Origin: Medakamo hakoo
Taxonomy: Eukaryota; Chlorophyta; Trebouxiophyceae; Coccomyxaceae
DNA length: 64,000 nt
Assembly (NCBI GenBank): GCA_026636295.1
Contig: CP089459.1
Location: 1 to 64,000, forward strand
Reading direction: 5' to 3'
A program made the translations under genes and the position numbers. Below the pieces are notes generated by a model that was not told the origin of the DNA, did not search any database, and saw only the letters and a list, made by a program, of their open reading frames with translations. The first letter of the stretch is position 1, and each line of letters opens with the position of its first letter. Shown piece by piece: positions 19,544 through 29,930 of this stretch.

Positions 19544-22500
19544 TCAGTTTGAAACCCAGCCGCTCCCGTCCCCGCCCACCTGCTGGCGGCCGACAAAACC
19601 ACCACCACTGCTGCCACGGCCACCGCGCCCAGCACCGCGCCCACCACCACCACCACGCCCACCTCCAGGCGCCCGCCCGCCACGGTTGCGCGGCGGCGCG
19701 GACGGCGGCAGCGGCCCACTGCGCGGCGGCGCCTGCTGGGCTTGCGACGCCGCGGCGACAGCCTCCCCGGCCTGCGACGCGGCCGGCATGTGGACGACCG
19801 CAAATGGTTGGGGGGCGGTGGCCGGGCTCGCGGCGGCCTCGCCCGCCCGCCGTGGGGGCGGGCTGACGAGCGGGGGGAGGAAGGCCGCGGCCGCGGCGGG
19901 TCCCAGGGCCATGGCAGGCGGCGGCGGCCCGCCCGCACCTGCCGCGCGGCGCCCGCCGCGCCCGCCGCGCGCGCCGCCGCCAGCGGTCGGCAGAAAGTCC
20001 GACGCCGCGGCCAGCGGCCCCGCCGCCGCGGCCAGCATGGCCGGCGAAGGCACAGACCCGCTCACCGCCGTCCGTGGGCGCAGCGGCGGGCGAGCCACGC
20101 CCTCCCTGGGCGGCCAGGGCTGGGCGGCCAGGCTGGACGGCGGCGGCGTGACGACGACCGGGTCGGGCGCGTCGGGCGCGTGCAGCGCGGGCGGGCGGCG
20201 GGCGACGGCGCGCGCCAGGGCGGGCGCCGGCCCGTCTCCACCCCCGCCCCCGCTCCAGTGCAGGCGGCCCGGCGGCAGGGGCGGCGGCGCGGGCGGGTCG
20301 GACGCCGGCGTGGAGGCGGGCAGCCCGCCGCGGCGGGCGGCCTCGCCGCCGCCGCCGCCCCCACTCCCCCCACCGCCCCCGCCCCGCACCCGCAGCGGCC
20401 GGGGCGTCGACGCCCAGTACTGCTGCTGCTGCAGCTTCAGCCAGTCCATGAGCCGGGTGCGCTGCAGCATGGCCTCCATGAACACGTGCACGCGGCGGCG
20501 GCCGGACAGGATGGACGACAGGCGCACCCACTCCAGGCAACCGGTGTCGCGGCCCGACGCGGGGATGGACGCGCGGCCGACCGCGAGGCGCTGCGCAAAC
20601 CGGTCGGGCAACGCGTACGCCGCCTCGCCCGGCGGCAGGCAGTACGGGAAGGCGGCGTACCCGCCGGTCGGGTACCAGAGGACGGGCGTCAGCGGCCCGC
20701 GCAGCATGTCGGGCGTGACCAGGCCGCCCGTCTCCTCGACCAGCTCGCGGATGGCGGTCGCTTCCGCCGTCGCGTCGCGGACCTTGCGCTTGCCGCCCAG
20801 CAGGTTCCACGCCCGCAGGACGGGCGGGCGGGCGGGGCGGGGCGGACCGGGCTCGCCGCCGTCACTCCTGCCGCCGCCGCCGCCGCCGCCCATGAACGTG
20901 CGGCCCAGCAGCAGCATCAGCTCGCCGTACGGGTCGAAGGTGTACAACAGGACTCCCGCGGCCTTCCAGCCGGCGCGCTCCGCCGGGCGCAGGGACGGCA
21001 GGATGTAGCCGACCGCCCGGTCCCACTTGACCTGGGTCAGCTCGCGGGGCTTGCCGCCCGGGCCGGGCGGGCGGGCGCCCGTCTCATCCCGGCGGGACGA
21101 CGCGTGCGCGGGCGCGGCGGGCTGGCGGGCGGGCGGCGCGGGCGGCGGGTCTGGGGCCGGGGCCGTGACCAGCATCGCGGCCGCGGCCGCGTCGCCGATG
21201 GACGCGCCCGCGGCCGCCGCCCGGGCGGCCGCCCGGCGGGCGCGGCGCCGCTCCTGGCCGGTGAGGTCGTCGTCGCCTGCGGGCGGGGCGGGCGGCGGCG
21301 GCTGCGGCTGCGGCATCGGAGCGGCGCCGTCGCCCTGGCTGCTGGCGGGCGCCCGCGGGCGTGCGCCGCCCTCAACCCCCGCCAGCTCCGCCATGGCCGC
21401 CACGATTTCGGCGCGCTCGCGTTCGATGACGTCGGCCGGGTCGCCGTCCGTGGCCGTTGACGGTTCCGGTGAGACGGCCACCGCGGCGGCGGCTGCGGCT
21501 TGGGCGGCAGCTTCGGCCGCGGCCGCCCGCTCGGCTTCGGCCGCCGCCGCGGCCGCGGCCGCGGCTTCTCGGGCCCGGGCTTCTTCTTCTAAAACCGCGG
21601 CACGCGCGGCCCGCACGGATGCCAGGAAGCCTTCCGCGACGGCAGGGTCGAACGCCGCCCGGGACGGCACGGGCGGCGGGCCGACGTCCACGACGTCGCC
21701 CTCCCCGCCCAGCCCCCTCCCACCCCCGTCTCCCTCGCGGAAATTGCCGCTCTCGTACGGGTCCTCCAGGGCATGCTCCATGTCCGGGTCAACCAGGATG
21801 CCCAACATGACGGCGACGGACACGGCCAGGTCCCGGGCGATCGCCACGTCGTCGTCGGCGGAGCGGAGGTCGGAGGCGGAGGCGGAGGCTGGCGACGCGC
21901 CGTCGCGGCCGTCGCCGCCGTCGCCGCCGCCGCCACCGCCCCCGTCCTCGTCACCGCCCGTCGTCCGCACGCCCATGAACCAGTCGACGGCCAGTTCCAG
22001 GTTGGCCCCCGCCGCAATGAACGCGCCCGGCACGGGGACAGCATCTTTTTCGGAGATGGGCGGACCGACGGAGCGGCCGCGGCCGCGGCCCTTTTTCTTC
22101 GACCCGCCCGAGGAGGGCGATGGTTTGGCCTTGCCGCCGCCGCCAAACCCTTTCTTGGCGCCGCCGGACGTGCTGGCTTCCCCGCCGTCCGCCCGCATCA
22201 GCCGCCGCTCCAGGGCCGTCACCGGGTCGTCGTCGTCGTCGGCCCCCGCCCGGGCGTCGGCCTCCTTGGTCGGTTCGCCCAACCCCAGCTCGCGCCTGTA
22301 CGCCTCCGCCGCCGCTTCGGCCGCGCCCCTGTCCGTGAAGGCCGCTTCCGCCGCGACATAGCCCAGCGCCTCGTCCAGGTTGGCGGGCACGGCGGCGGGC
22401 GACCGCCAGTCGAGGGCCGGGACGTACGCCGTCGCCGTGTCGGGCGGCGGGTCGGCGCCCGCCGCCGCCGCGGCGGCCGCGGCTTCAAAGCCTTCCACGG

Positions 22501-23017
22501 CCGGCCACGCGCCGTCGGCGCGGGCCACCACGCCGGTCGCCTCGTCCCACATGCTGGCGGCCACCAGGCGCTCAAAGTCCAGGCCCCGCGCCCGGCCCGC
22601 GGCGAGCAGCTTGCGCTTGGCCAGGTCGGGGATCGTGTCCGCGTCCAGGACGGACCGCATGAGGAAGGCGATGCCCGGCGGGGGTGGCGCCGTGGCGGGC
22701 GGGGTGGGTGGGGGTGGAGGGAGACCGCCGTCGTCGTCGTCGCCGCCCGCCAGAGCGGGCGGCGGGCTCCCACCACCCGGCGTGTGAATGGCGGCCGGGG
22801 TGGTGGTGGTGGTGGAGGGCGGCGGCGCCCGCCCGCGGCGGTGGCTAGCGCCAGCCACCGGCCGCGGTGGGAGGGGCGGCCGCCCGCTGGTTGAGGGGCC
22901 ATCGCCTGTCGGTCCGGCCGCAGCCAGGGCACGGCTGGATCGCTGCGGCCGCGCCCCGCCCCAGGGCGCGGCCCGGGCCGCCGTGGCGGCCGTGCCGGCG
23001 CCGGCCGGGCGAGGCAT
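19544..23017 (-). CDS. Large Ala/Gly/Pro-rich protein with a Nudix hydrolase domain
   Basis: Single exon, 1,157 aa. A Nudix domain lies about residues 665-860: LLGGKRKVRDATAEATAIR followed by ELVEETGGL gives a recognisable Nudix box, whose REx2EExG core is intact while the first glycine-to-glutamate spacing is off by one. The segment after it (VLWYPTGGYAAFPYCLP) is also Nudix-like. The N-terminal half is acidic and Ala-rich with a basic KKKGRGRGRS patch and a coiled-coil-prone stretch rich in EEARAREAAAAA. The C-terminal third is low complexity. Substrate unknown; Nudix enzymes hydrolyse nucleoside diphosphates linked to another moiety, including mRNA caps. The stop lies 120 bp from the stop of starch synthase (convergent). 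Confidence 0.75.
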   Translation of the reverse strand: MPRPAGAGTAATAARAAPWGGARPQRSSRALAAAGPTGDGPSTSGRPPLPPRPVAGASHRRGRAPPPSTTTTTPAAIHTPGGGSPPPALAGGDDDDGGLPPPPPTPPATAPPPPGIAFLMRSVLDADTIPDLAKRKLLAAGRARGLDFERLVAASMWDEATGVVARADGAWPAVEGFEAAAAAAAAGADPPPDTATAYVPALDWRSPAAVPANLDEALGYVAAEAAFTDRGAAEAAAEAYRRELGLGEPTKEADARAGADDDDDPVTALERRLMRADGGEASTSGGAKKGFGGGGKAKPSPSSGGSKKKGRGRGRSVGPPISEKDAVPVPGAFIAAGANLELAVDWFMGVRTTGGDEDGGGGGGGDGGDGRDGASPASASASDLRSADDDVAIARDLAVSVAVMLGILVDPDMEHALEDPYESGNFREGDGGGRGLGGEGDVVDVGPPPVPSRAAFDPAVAEGFLASVRAARAAVLEEEARAREAAAAAAAAAEAERAAAAEAAAQAAAAAAVAVSPEPSTATDGDPADVIERERAEIVAAMAELAGVEGGARPRAPASSQGDGAAPMPQPQPPPPAPPAGDDDLTGQERRRARRAAARAAAAGASIGDAAAAAMLVTAPAPDPPPAPPARQPAAPAHASSRRDETGARPPGPGGKPRELTQVKWDRAVGYILPSLRPAERAGWKAAGVLLYTFDPYGELMLLLGRTFMGGGGGGGRSDGGEPGPPRPARPPVLRAWNLLGGKRKVRDATAEATAIRELVEETGGLVTPDMLRGPLTPVLWYPTGGYAAFPYCLPPGEAAYALPDRFAQRLAVGRASIPASGRDTGCLEWVRLSSILSGRRRVHVFMEAMLQRTRLMDWLKLQQQQYWASTPRPLRVRGGGGGGSGGGGGGEAARRGGLPASTPASDPPAPPPLPPGRLHWSGGGGGDGPAPALARAVARRPPALHAPDAPDPVVVTPPPSSLAAQPWPPREGVARPPLRPRTAVSGSVPSPAMLAAAAGPLAAASDFLPTAGGGARGGRGGRRAAGAGGPPPPAMALGPAAAAAFLPPLVSPPPRRAGEAAASPATAPQPFAVVHMPAASQAGEAVAAASQAQQAPPRSGPLPPSAPPRNRGGRAPGGGRGGGGGRGAGRGGRGSSGGGFVGRQQVGGDGSGWVSN

Positions 23018-23374
23018 GCGTTTTACGTTCCGCTTGTGTTTGTTCTGTCTTCAATCACGACGGTGGCGTGGGCATGTGGGATGACAGACACGCGGTTGCA
23101 GGCGAGGGTAGGGACAGGTGCGCGCGTTCGTGTGTGGGTGGGGTGGGCGCCGTGCGAGGCTGGGTGCGTGCTAGCCCCCCCCGCCTGACCGGGCCGCTCT
23201 GTTTTTTTTTTTTTTGGGTGTGTGCCGGAGCCAGGGAGCCGACAAAAAACCGCACAGCCGCAATTGGTGAGGAAGGCCGTCGTCTGCCGCGCGCGCCCGG
23301 GCTCCTCCCACGCACACGCCGTCTGCAGCAGCCCACCAGCTCCCCCCTGCCCCAGCCGCAACCCCCACACCAAC
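23018..23374. promoter_or_regulatory. Shared divergent promoter region, Nudix protein / CGR1
   Basis: These 357 bases lie between two divergent start codons. They contain a run of T at about 23200-23215 and otherwise mixed GC-rich sequence. No named motif or extra exon was recognised. Confidence 0.4.
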
Positions 23375-23635
23375 ATGCCCGTCCGCCCCTGGGTGCCCGT
23401 CCAGCGCACGGCGCCGGCGGTGCAAGACTTTCGTTCGGCGACGGCGACGAAGCGCGGCTACCTCCTGTCCCAGAAACGCAAGCTGGACGAGTACGAGGCG
23501 CAGGTGAGGCATGGGTGGGATGGGCGGGCGGGAGTGGCGGGGGCGTGGACGCGGCGACGGCGGGGGCGCTGCACTCGTCGAGTGCGGGCCGGGCAGCGGC
23601 GGCTAGACACACCTCAACCCCCGCCCTCCCTCCAT

Positions 23636-23668
<33 letters not shown>

Positions 23669-24217
23669 CCGACGAGGAAGCCGCCACGCTGCCCGAACGG
23701 GCCGCGCCCGGCACGCCCTCCCCCGTCGTGAACGCTGCCCCAGCCAAGCGGGCCAAACACAACGTGGCGGGCGTGGGCAAGGTGCGGAGGAGGAATGGAT
23801 GGGATGGGGGGTGGATGTGGGTGCGGGGTCGCCCCCCCTGCCTGTCGGCCGCCGTTGCCCGCCTCCTCATGCGCACGCGCCCCCCTCACATCCCACCAGG
23901 CGTCCGGCCGGCGGTGGAAGGAGCCCGCCCCACGGGCCAACACCCTGCGCCCGCCCGTCCTGTCCAGTTCGTGGGCGGCCAAAATGGCGGCCAAAGCTGA
24001 ACGCCAGGCATTCCAAGCACGCCGCGCGGCCGTGGTGGAAGCGCGGAAAGACGTGGCCCGCGCTGCGCGGGCGGCTCGCGAAGCGGCCAAAGCACGGAAA
24101 GAAGCCAACGCCGCCAAGGCGGCTGTCACCCAGAAAATCACAAAGACGTCGACCCTGCAGCGCATGATGAAGAGCAAGAAAGCGCGCAAGACGCTGCGGA
24201 CGGCGGACACGGTGTGA
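23375..24217 (+). CDS. CGR1: rRNA-processing protein CGR1 / CCDC86 family
   Basis: 186 aa in three exons: 23375-23503, 23668-23781, 23900-24217. The C-terminal ~95 residues carry the family pattern: SSWAAKMAAKAERQAF, a long charged helix of Ala/Arg/Lys/Glu, then KTSTLQRMMKSKKARKTLRT and an acidic end. This parallels fungal Cgr1 and animal CCDC86 (NPKTLKRMKKKQ.R). Cgr1 acts in the nucleolus in pre-rRNA processing for the 60S subunit. The N-terminal exon has a basic SQKRKLDEYEAQ segment. Intron 1 ends in (CA)n at about 23639-23666. Confidence 0.88.
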
Positions 24218-24450
24218 GGTGGGGGGGAGGGCAGTGAGGCTGCGAGGCGACTGTGTGTTTTGTAATGTGCCCCTGTGTTTTTAGTTTTGTGTACGAGTGT
24301 GGACGCGGCGTCGGTGGCCGTGCGCGGCCGAGCATGGCCTGTGAAGGCGGTCGAGGTCGAGGTCGTGCGCCAGACCATTGAACAGCGAGCGCGCGCGGGC
24401 CCGCCCAGCACACACGCACCTCCCTTTTCCTGCACCACTCCGCCCCCCTC

Positions 24451-26271
24451 ATGGATCGCGTGGCCGTCCTGGCTGGCCACCTGGCGGGTGCGTGGAGGGG
24501 CGCAGGCGTGGAGGGAGCGCCCGGTGGGGCACTCCCCCCTGCGGCCGCGAGTGACTTCCTCGTCAGCCCCCGGCGTGTCGCAGGCTGCATTCGTCGCCGC
24601 ACGCGTCGCCGGCCTGGCCCGGGCGGCCGTCCCAACGAGCCTCCGCCCCCGCAGCCGGGTGCGGACGTCTTCACACCGCACGCCCGGCGCGGGTGGGCGT
24701 GTCGGGCGGGGCCGATGCGGTTCCACGGCCGCTGCTGCCGCTCGCGGCCGACGGACCATCGCTCACACCTTTCTCCCTCACGCCACCCACCCGCCCACCA
24801 GGCCCGTCGTCCCGCCGGGACGACGGCGCGGCCGTCGCGCCCGCCCCCACCGCGGCTCTCACGTCGCCGACCGCCGGCTCCTACCCGGGCTTCACCCAAG
24901 CCACGACCATGGCGTCCTTCCCGCCCGCCGCCCACGACGTCTTCTGCCTGGACGACCTCCTGTCGCCCGAGGAGCGCGACATCCGGGCCCGCGTCCGCGC
25001 TTTCATGGAAGCCGAGGTCGCGCCGGTCGTCGCCGACTACTGGGAGCGGGCGGAGTTTCCCTTCCAGCTGGTGCCCAAGCTGGCGGCCCTGCGCCTGGGC
25101 GGCGGCACGATCAAAGGGTACGGCTGCCCCGGCCAGACCGTCGTCGGCGCGGCCATGGCCGTCATCGAAATGGCGCGCGTGGACGCGTCCATGTCCACGT
25201 TTTTGATGGTGCACAACAGCCTGGCCATGCTGACGATCGGTGAGTTGTGGGGGTGGCAGGGGTGGGAGGCGGCGCCCCCCCGCGCGGGCGCGCCCCCTCA
25301 CGTGACAACCCAACTCTCTCATGTGTCCACCCCACCCACCCCACCACCACCACCACCACCCCACCCCCACCCCCTCAGCCCTCCTCGGCTCCGAAGCCCA
25401 GAAGCAAGAATTGCTGCCCGCCATGGCCGCCCTCAAATCCGTGGGCGCGTGGGCCCTCACCGAACCCAGCAACGGCTCCGACGCGGCCGCCCTGCAGACG
25501 ACCGCGACGCCCGCCCCGTGCGGCGGGTGGACCCTCAACGGCCGCAAGCGCTGGATCGGGAATGGGACGTGGGGCGATGTCATCGTCGTCTGGGCCCGCA
25601 ACACGACCGACAACCAGGTCAACGCGTTCATCGTGCGCAAGGGCACGCCCGGCTTCACCGCGTCCAAGATTGAAAACAAGACGGCCCTGCGCTGCGTCCA
25701 AAACGCGGACATCCACCTGCAGGGCTGCACCGTCCCCGCGTCCGCCCGCCTGCCCGGTGTCAACTCGTTCGCCGACACCAACAAGGTCCTGGCCATCTCC
25801 CGCATCATGGTCGCCTGGCAGCCGGTCGGCATCGCGGCGGGCGTGTACGACATGGCGCTGCGCTACACCAAGGAGCGCGTCCAGTTTGGCGCGCCGCTCG
25901 CGGCCTTCCAGGCCACCCAGGAAAAGCTGGCCCGCATGCTGGGCTCGGTCCAGGCCATGGCGCTCATGGCGTGGCGCCTGTCCAAACTGCACGAGGACGG
26001 CAAGATGACGCACGAGCACGCGTCCCTGGCCAAGGCCTGGAACAGCGTGCGCGGGCGGGAGGTGTGCGCGCTCGGCCGCGAGCTGCTCGGCGGCAACGGC
26101 GTCGTCGCCGACTTCCTCGTCGCCAAGGCGTTTGGCGACATGGAAGCCATTTACACGTACGAGGGCACGTACGAAGTGAATGCGCTGGTGGCCGGGCGTG
26201 GGGCGACGGGCCTGGCGGCGTTCCGGCCGCCGCCGTCGACCGGTGGGAAGAAGCAGGGCGGGCGGCACTGA
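24451..26271 (+). CDS. ACX4: Acyl-CoA oxidase ACX4-like, peroxisomal, with N-terminal PTS2
   Basis: First step of short-chain beta-oxidation in peroxisomes (acyl-CoA to trans-2-enoyl-CoA, electrons to O2). 455 aa in three exons: 24451-24487, 24802-25239, 25379-26271. It resembles plant ACX4 along its length: [91 protein letters not shown]. The catalytic base should be the Glu in [11 protein letters not shown] (about residue 420). The 12-codon exon 1 reads [12 protein letters not shown], which fits the PTS2 nonapeptide (RVAVLAGHL). Exon 2 joins in frame and continues into a segment like the N-terminus of plant ACX4. The C-terminus (GGRH) is not a standard PTS1. Glutaryl-CoA dehydrogenase is the nearest alternative but fits less well. 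Confidence 0.93.
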
Positions 26272-26868
26272 CGCGCGCGTGTGTGTTTTTGGATGGGAGA
26301 GGGGGGCTGGGGTGGGGAGTCGCCGGCGCTGCGTCTGCCTGTTGGCGTCCGTCAGAGCGGCGGGTGCGGGCGTCGTGCCCCGCCCGGCGGCGGCGGCGGC
26401 GGCGGCGGTAGCCCCTCGCCCCCCAACCTCCCCTCCTCCTCAACCCTGGGTGGATGGGGGTGATGGAGGACTGTGTGTTTAGATGGGTGGGGGGGGCCCT
26501 GCCACCCCCACCACCCCGCCCCCAGGAAGCGGGGCCGTGGGGCGCGCCCGCCCCTGCGTTTAGGTCTGTGTGTGTGCGTGCGTTGGGGGGGGGGGGGGAG
26601 CGGGCGCCGTGTTGTCTCCGTGTGTTTGCGGTCAGAGAGAGAAGACGTGGACGGGCCCCTGCGCCGCCACTCAGGACGGCGGAGTGGATGAGGCTCCGGC
26701 TGCCGCACACGCACACACTCCGTCTTCCTGCGCGCCGCCCCGTTTCGTCGGCCGCCCCCTCCCCACACCCGCGCCACGCCCTCCCTCTCCTGCTGCAACC
26801 CCCCTTCAGGAGGCCCGGCCTCAACTACGCCCCTCACCGTGACGGCTGCTGTATCGCGACCTCCCACC
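26272..26868. other. Intergenic region, ACX4 3' UTR to GH43 promoter
   Basis: About 600 bp containing a (GGC)n run at 26387-26410, GT- and G-rich tracts near 26570-26600, and a CT-rich stretch just before the GH43 start. No coding exon is recognised. Confidence 0.5.
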
Positions 26869-29240
26869 ATGAAGTTGCGGACGGGCTTTTCCTTGCTCGC
26901 GCTGCTCGCGCTGAGCGCGACGGCGACGGTGTCCGCCGTCGCCGACCCAGAGAAGACGGTGTTCACGTCCTTCACCATCCCTAATGACACATCCGGCAAT
27001 CCGGTGAGTACTGGAGGGGTTGTGAGGGTGGCGGGCGGGTAGGACGGTGGCTGGCGCGGCCTTTTTGGGCGCCCCCCCCCCTGCAAATTTGCTCCCACGC
27101 CGGGCTCGGTCGCCAGGTCAGACAAAACTTGGGACCGCGCCCTGGGGCCACTGCCCTTCCGCGCCGGCCTGCCAGTCACCTCTTCTGAAAGCTGAGCATC
27201 TCAGCTATCCTGGCGAAGCGACGGCTTCATCGCGGAGCTGGCGACACCCCCGCCGTGGGCGCGTCCCCGACTGCGGTCAAGACGCAGCGTTGGCCGTGCG
27301 CGAGGAACCGCCGCACGGCCTTTCACGGCGCGGGAAACGTTCCACGCCCCGCTCTGTCGCCCGCAGTGGGTGGGCGGGACGCTCAAGGCTCGGCCTGACC
27401 CGGAATAGAAGTCGCGGAAGGGGCGGCAGCCGTCATCGTGGCGGCTGTCTGTCGGGCTGTCTGCGCAGCCATGGGCGCGCCCTTGGTCCGACGGGCGTGT
27501 CTGCTCCTCTCACTTGGTGCGCCTCCTCACGCCCGCCGCCCCCATCCCTCCACCTTCCGCCCACCTCCCGCCCACCTCAGATCCACTGCCACGACGGCGG
27601 CATCATCTCCGTCGGCAACACGTACTACTGGTACGGCACGACGCGCAAAGGTACGGAGGGGGGGGGGGCCGGTCTCTCTCTCCTTGCATGCGGTGCCCCC
27701 TCCGCGCGCCTTGCCCACCACCACACCACCACTCCCAAGGCCCGCCCTCACGCCCCCCTCCTCGCACACGCCTCCACACGCCACGCCCCACTCCACACGC
27801 CACGCCCCCCACCCCACTCCCAACCACGCGCAGAGGCCCCCGACTGGCTGTCCGAGGCCATCTCCCTCTACTCGTCCACCGACCTGACCAACTGGAAGTT
27901 TGAGGGCCGCATCCTGGAGGGCGCCCAGATCGAGGCGGAAGGCTTCCACGCGCCCTGGCGCATTGAGCGGCCCAAGGTATGTGGTTCAGAGAGCAGAGCG
28001 CGCGCGTGTGCGTGTGTGTGTGTGTGTGGACGGAGGGGGAGGAGCGATGGTGGGCGCGCCTGGGCGTGCCTGCCTGCCCGCACGCCACGCGCACGTGCCA
28101 CAACACCCCAAATGACAACAACCCACACACCTGCCTCACTCCCACACCTCCCCACGCTCCCACCCACCACGCACACAGATCCTGTACAACAAGGCCAACG
28201 ACAACTACGTCATCCTCTTCCACGTCGACTCCCCGTCCTTCTCGCTCACCTCCGTCGGCGTCGCCGTGGCGGACGAGATCACGGGCCCGTACAAGTGGGT
28301 GCGCGCCTTCAAGCCGGGCGGCCTGGACTCGTACGACATGACCGCGTTCGTCGACCCCAACGACGGGTCCGCGTACATCGCCAACTCGGTGAAGAACGAG
28401 TACGTCGGCGTCTTCCGCCTGAGCCCGGACTACACCGACACGATCGGCGGGCCGTGCGGGCGGGGGCCCAAGGGCGAGGCGCCCGCCCCCTTCTTCCCCC
28501 GCCCGCGCGAGTACCACATGATCGCGTCCCACCTGACGGGCTGGTCCACCAACGAGGCCATCCAGCTGTCCCTGGCGTCCGAGACGGGGCCGTGCGGGGA
28601 GTGGAAGGCCATGAAGCCGCCCGTCTTTGGGCCGGGCGCGGACAAGACGTACGACTCGCAGTCGACGTTTGTCTTCCCCGTGTCCGACCCCGCGGGCGGG
28701 CCGCCGCTGTGGGTGTTCATGGGCGACCGCTGGAACTACGACGGCCCCCTGCCGGGCAAGGTCGCCAACGCGACGTACGCCTGGTTCCCCATCCTGCCCC
28801 TGGCCGACTCGCCGCCGGCCGGGCCGACGCAGTACATGATCGTCAACCCGGGCAACGCCTGGTCGCCGGCCGCCTTTTTCGGGAAAGCAGTCCTCCCGCT
28901 CAAGGGCAAGAACATGCTGCAGAAGCCGGCGGACGCGGCCAACGGCCCCGCGTCCAACTACAAGCTGGTCCCCCTGCCGGCCGAGGCGGCCAAGACCCTG
29001 GCCCACTTCCCCATGCCGTCGGGGCGGACGACATCCGCGCCCAAAGCCGACGCGGCCGCGATCCAGCGCGCGGTCGCGGCCGCCGCCGCGGACAAGACCT
29101 CCAAGGACGCGGCCGAGCCCGCCACCCAGGCGGCCATCGAGGTCCAGTCCCTGGAGGGTGGCAAGGCGGCGGCGGCGGCGGAGCCGTCGTCCACGTCGGC
29201 GCTGTCGCCCAAAAAGGGGTCGCGCAAGCTCGTGCGGTGA
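26869..29240 (+). CDS. Secreted glycoside hydrolase family 43 (subfamily 24-like, galactan/arabinogalactan)
   Basis: 469 aa in four exons: 26869-27003, 27581-27650, 27834-27976, 28179-29240. The signal peptide is MKLRTGFSLLALLALSATA. After DTSGNP the spliced protein reads IHCHDGGIISVGNTYYWYGT, equivalent to the IxAHGGGI..YYWYGE start of GH43_24 exo-beta-1,3-galactanases. Then come SLYSSTDLTNWKFEG, ERPKILYNKANDNYVI, ITGPYKWVRAFKPGG, SYDMTAFVDPNDGSAYI, DSQSTFVFPV and WVFMGDRW, matching the five-blade beta-propeller repeats. A charged Ala/Lys-rich C-terminal ~100 residues follows. It probably trims cell-wall arabinogalactan side chains. Intron 1 (577 bp) is among the longest in the window. Family membership is confident; substrate is inference. 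Confidence 0.88.
27004..27580 (+). other. 577 bp intron 1 of the GH43 gene, with complex (non-repetitive) sequence
   Basis: Most long introns here are microsatellite-rich, but 27060-27500 is complex sequence with a small palindrome (AGCTGAGCATCTCAGCT near 27190). I looked for box C/D or H/ACA snoRNA signatures and could not identify a convincing set. It may hold a regulatory element. Confidence 0.35.
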
Positions 29241-29930
29241 AGCGCGGGAGAGAGGGGTGTGGGTGGCGCGTGGTCTGCGCCTTGAACGGCGCGTCACTGC
29301 CCCCCCCACCCCCCACCCCACCCCTACCCCCTTACCCCCCAATACTATTCTTCTTTTGTCGTGGTGCCCCCCCCCCTATTATTCAGCCGTGACAACGCCC
29401 CCCACCCTCCGCGCTTTCTAAGAAAAGCCCGGGCGGTGGGGCGGTGCGCGTCTGTGTTTTTCTCGCGCCGCGCGCGCGCGCTCGGCCTGCGACCCGCCTC
29501 CTCCTCCAAACCGCAAAAACCTCCTTCCCGCATCTGTAGCGCTCCCAGGTTCGGGCCGCAACGACGGACAGGGCTTGTGACATTGCCACAGCTACTGGCT
29601 CGTGTGTTTCGGCGCGGGCTTGCGGTGCGCGGGCGGGTGGGATGGGAGGCCGTGAGGGTCGTGTCGGCGAGTGCGCTCGCGGGTGGTGTGTGTGTGTGTG
29701 TGTGTCCCCCCCCCCTCCCCTGACATTCCCGTGGCGCCTGCTGGCGCGCCCCATGCTCCGTTATCCCCTGCATCCCAATCCAAACGAATGAAGTGACCTG
29801 TTTTTTTTTTTTTTGCCCTGGGCCGAAGCTCGTGGGCGGTGGGTGGTGTGTGAGAGCGAGCGTGGTGGAGAGAGTGTGTTCTGTGTGATCAACAACATCA
29901 GGCGCTCTACAGTGTTTTTTTTTTCTTCCC
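29241..29930. other. Convergent 3' region between GH43 and helicase genes
   Basis: About 690 bp with C-rich runs near 29300-29400, (GT)n at about 29688-29705, a T run at 29801-29814 and another near 29913-29922. Both flanking genes end here. No exon is recognised. Confidence 0.5.

Noticed and set aside
27047-29392. Single 781-codon + strand frame across the GH43 gene
   Set aside because: It runs in a different frame from the GH43 exons and loses all family motifs.
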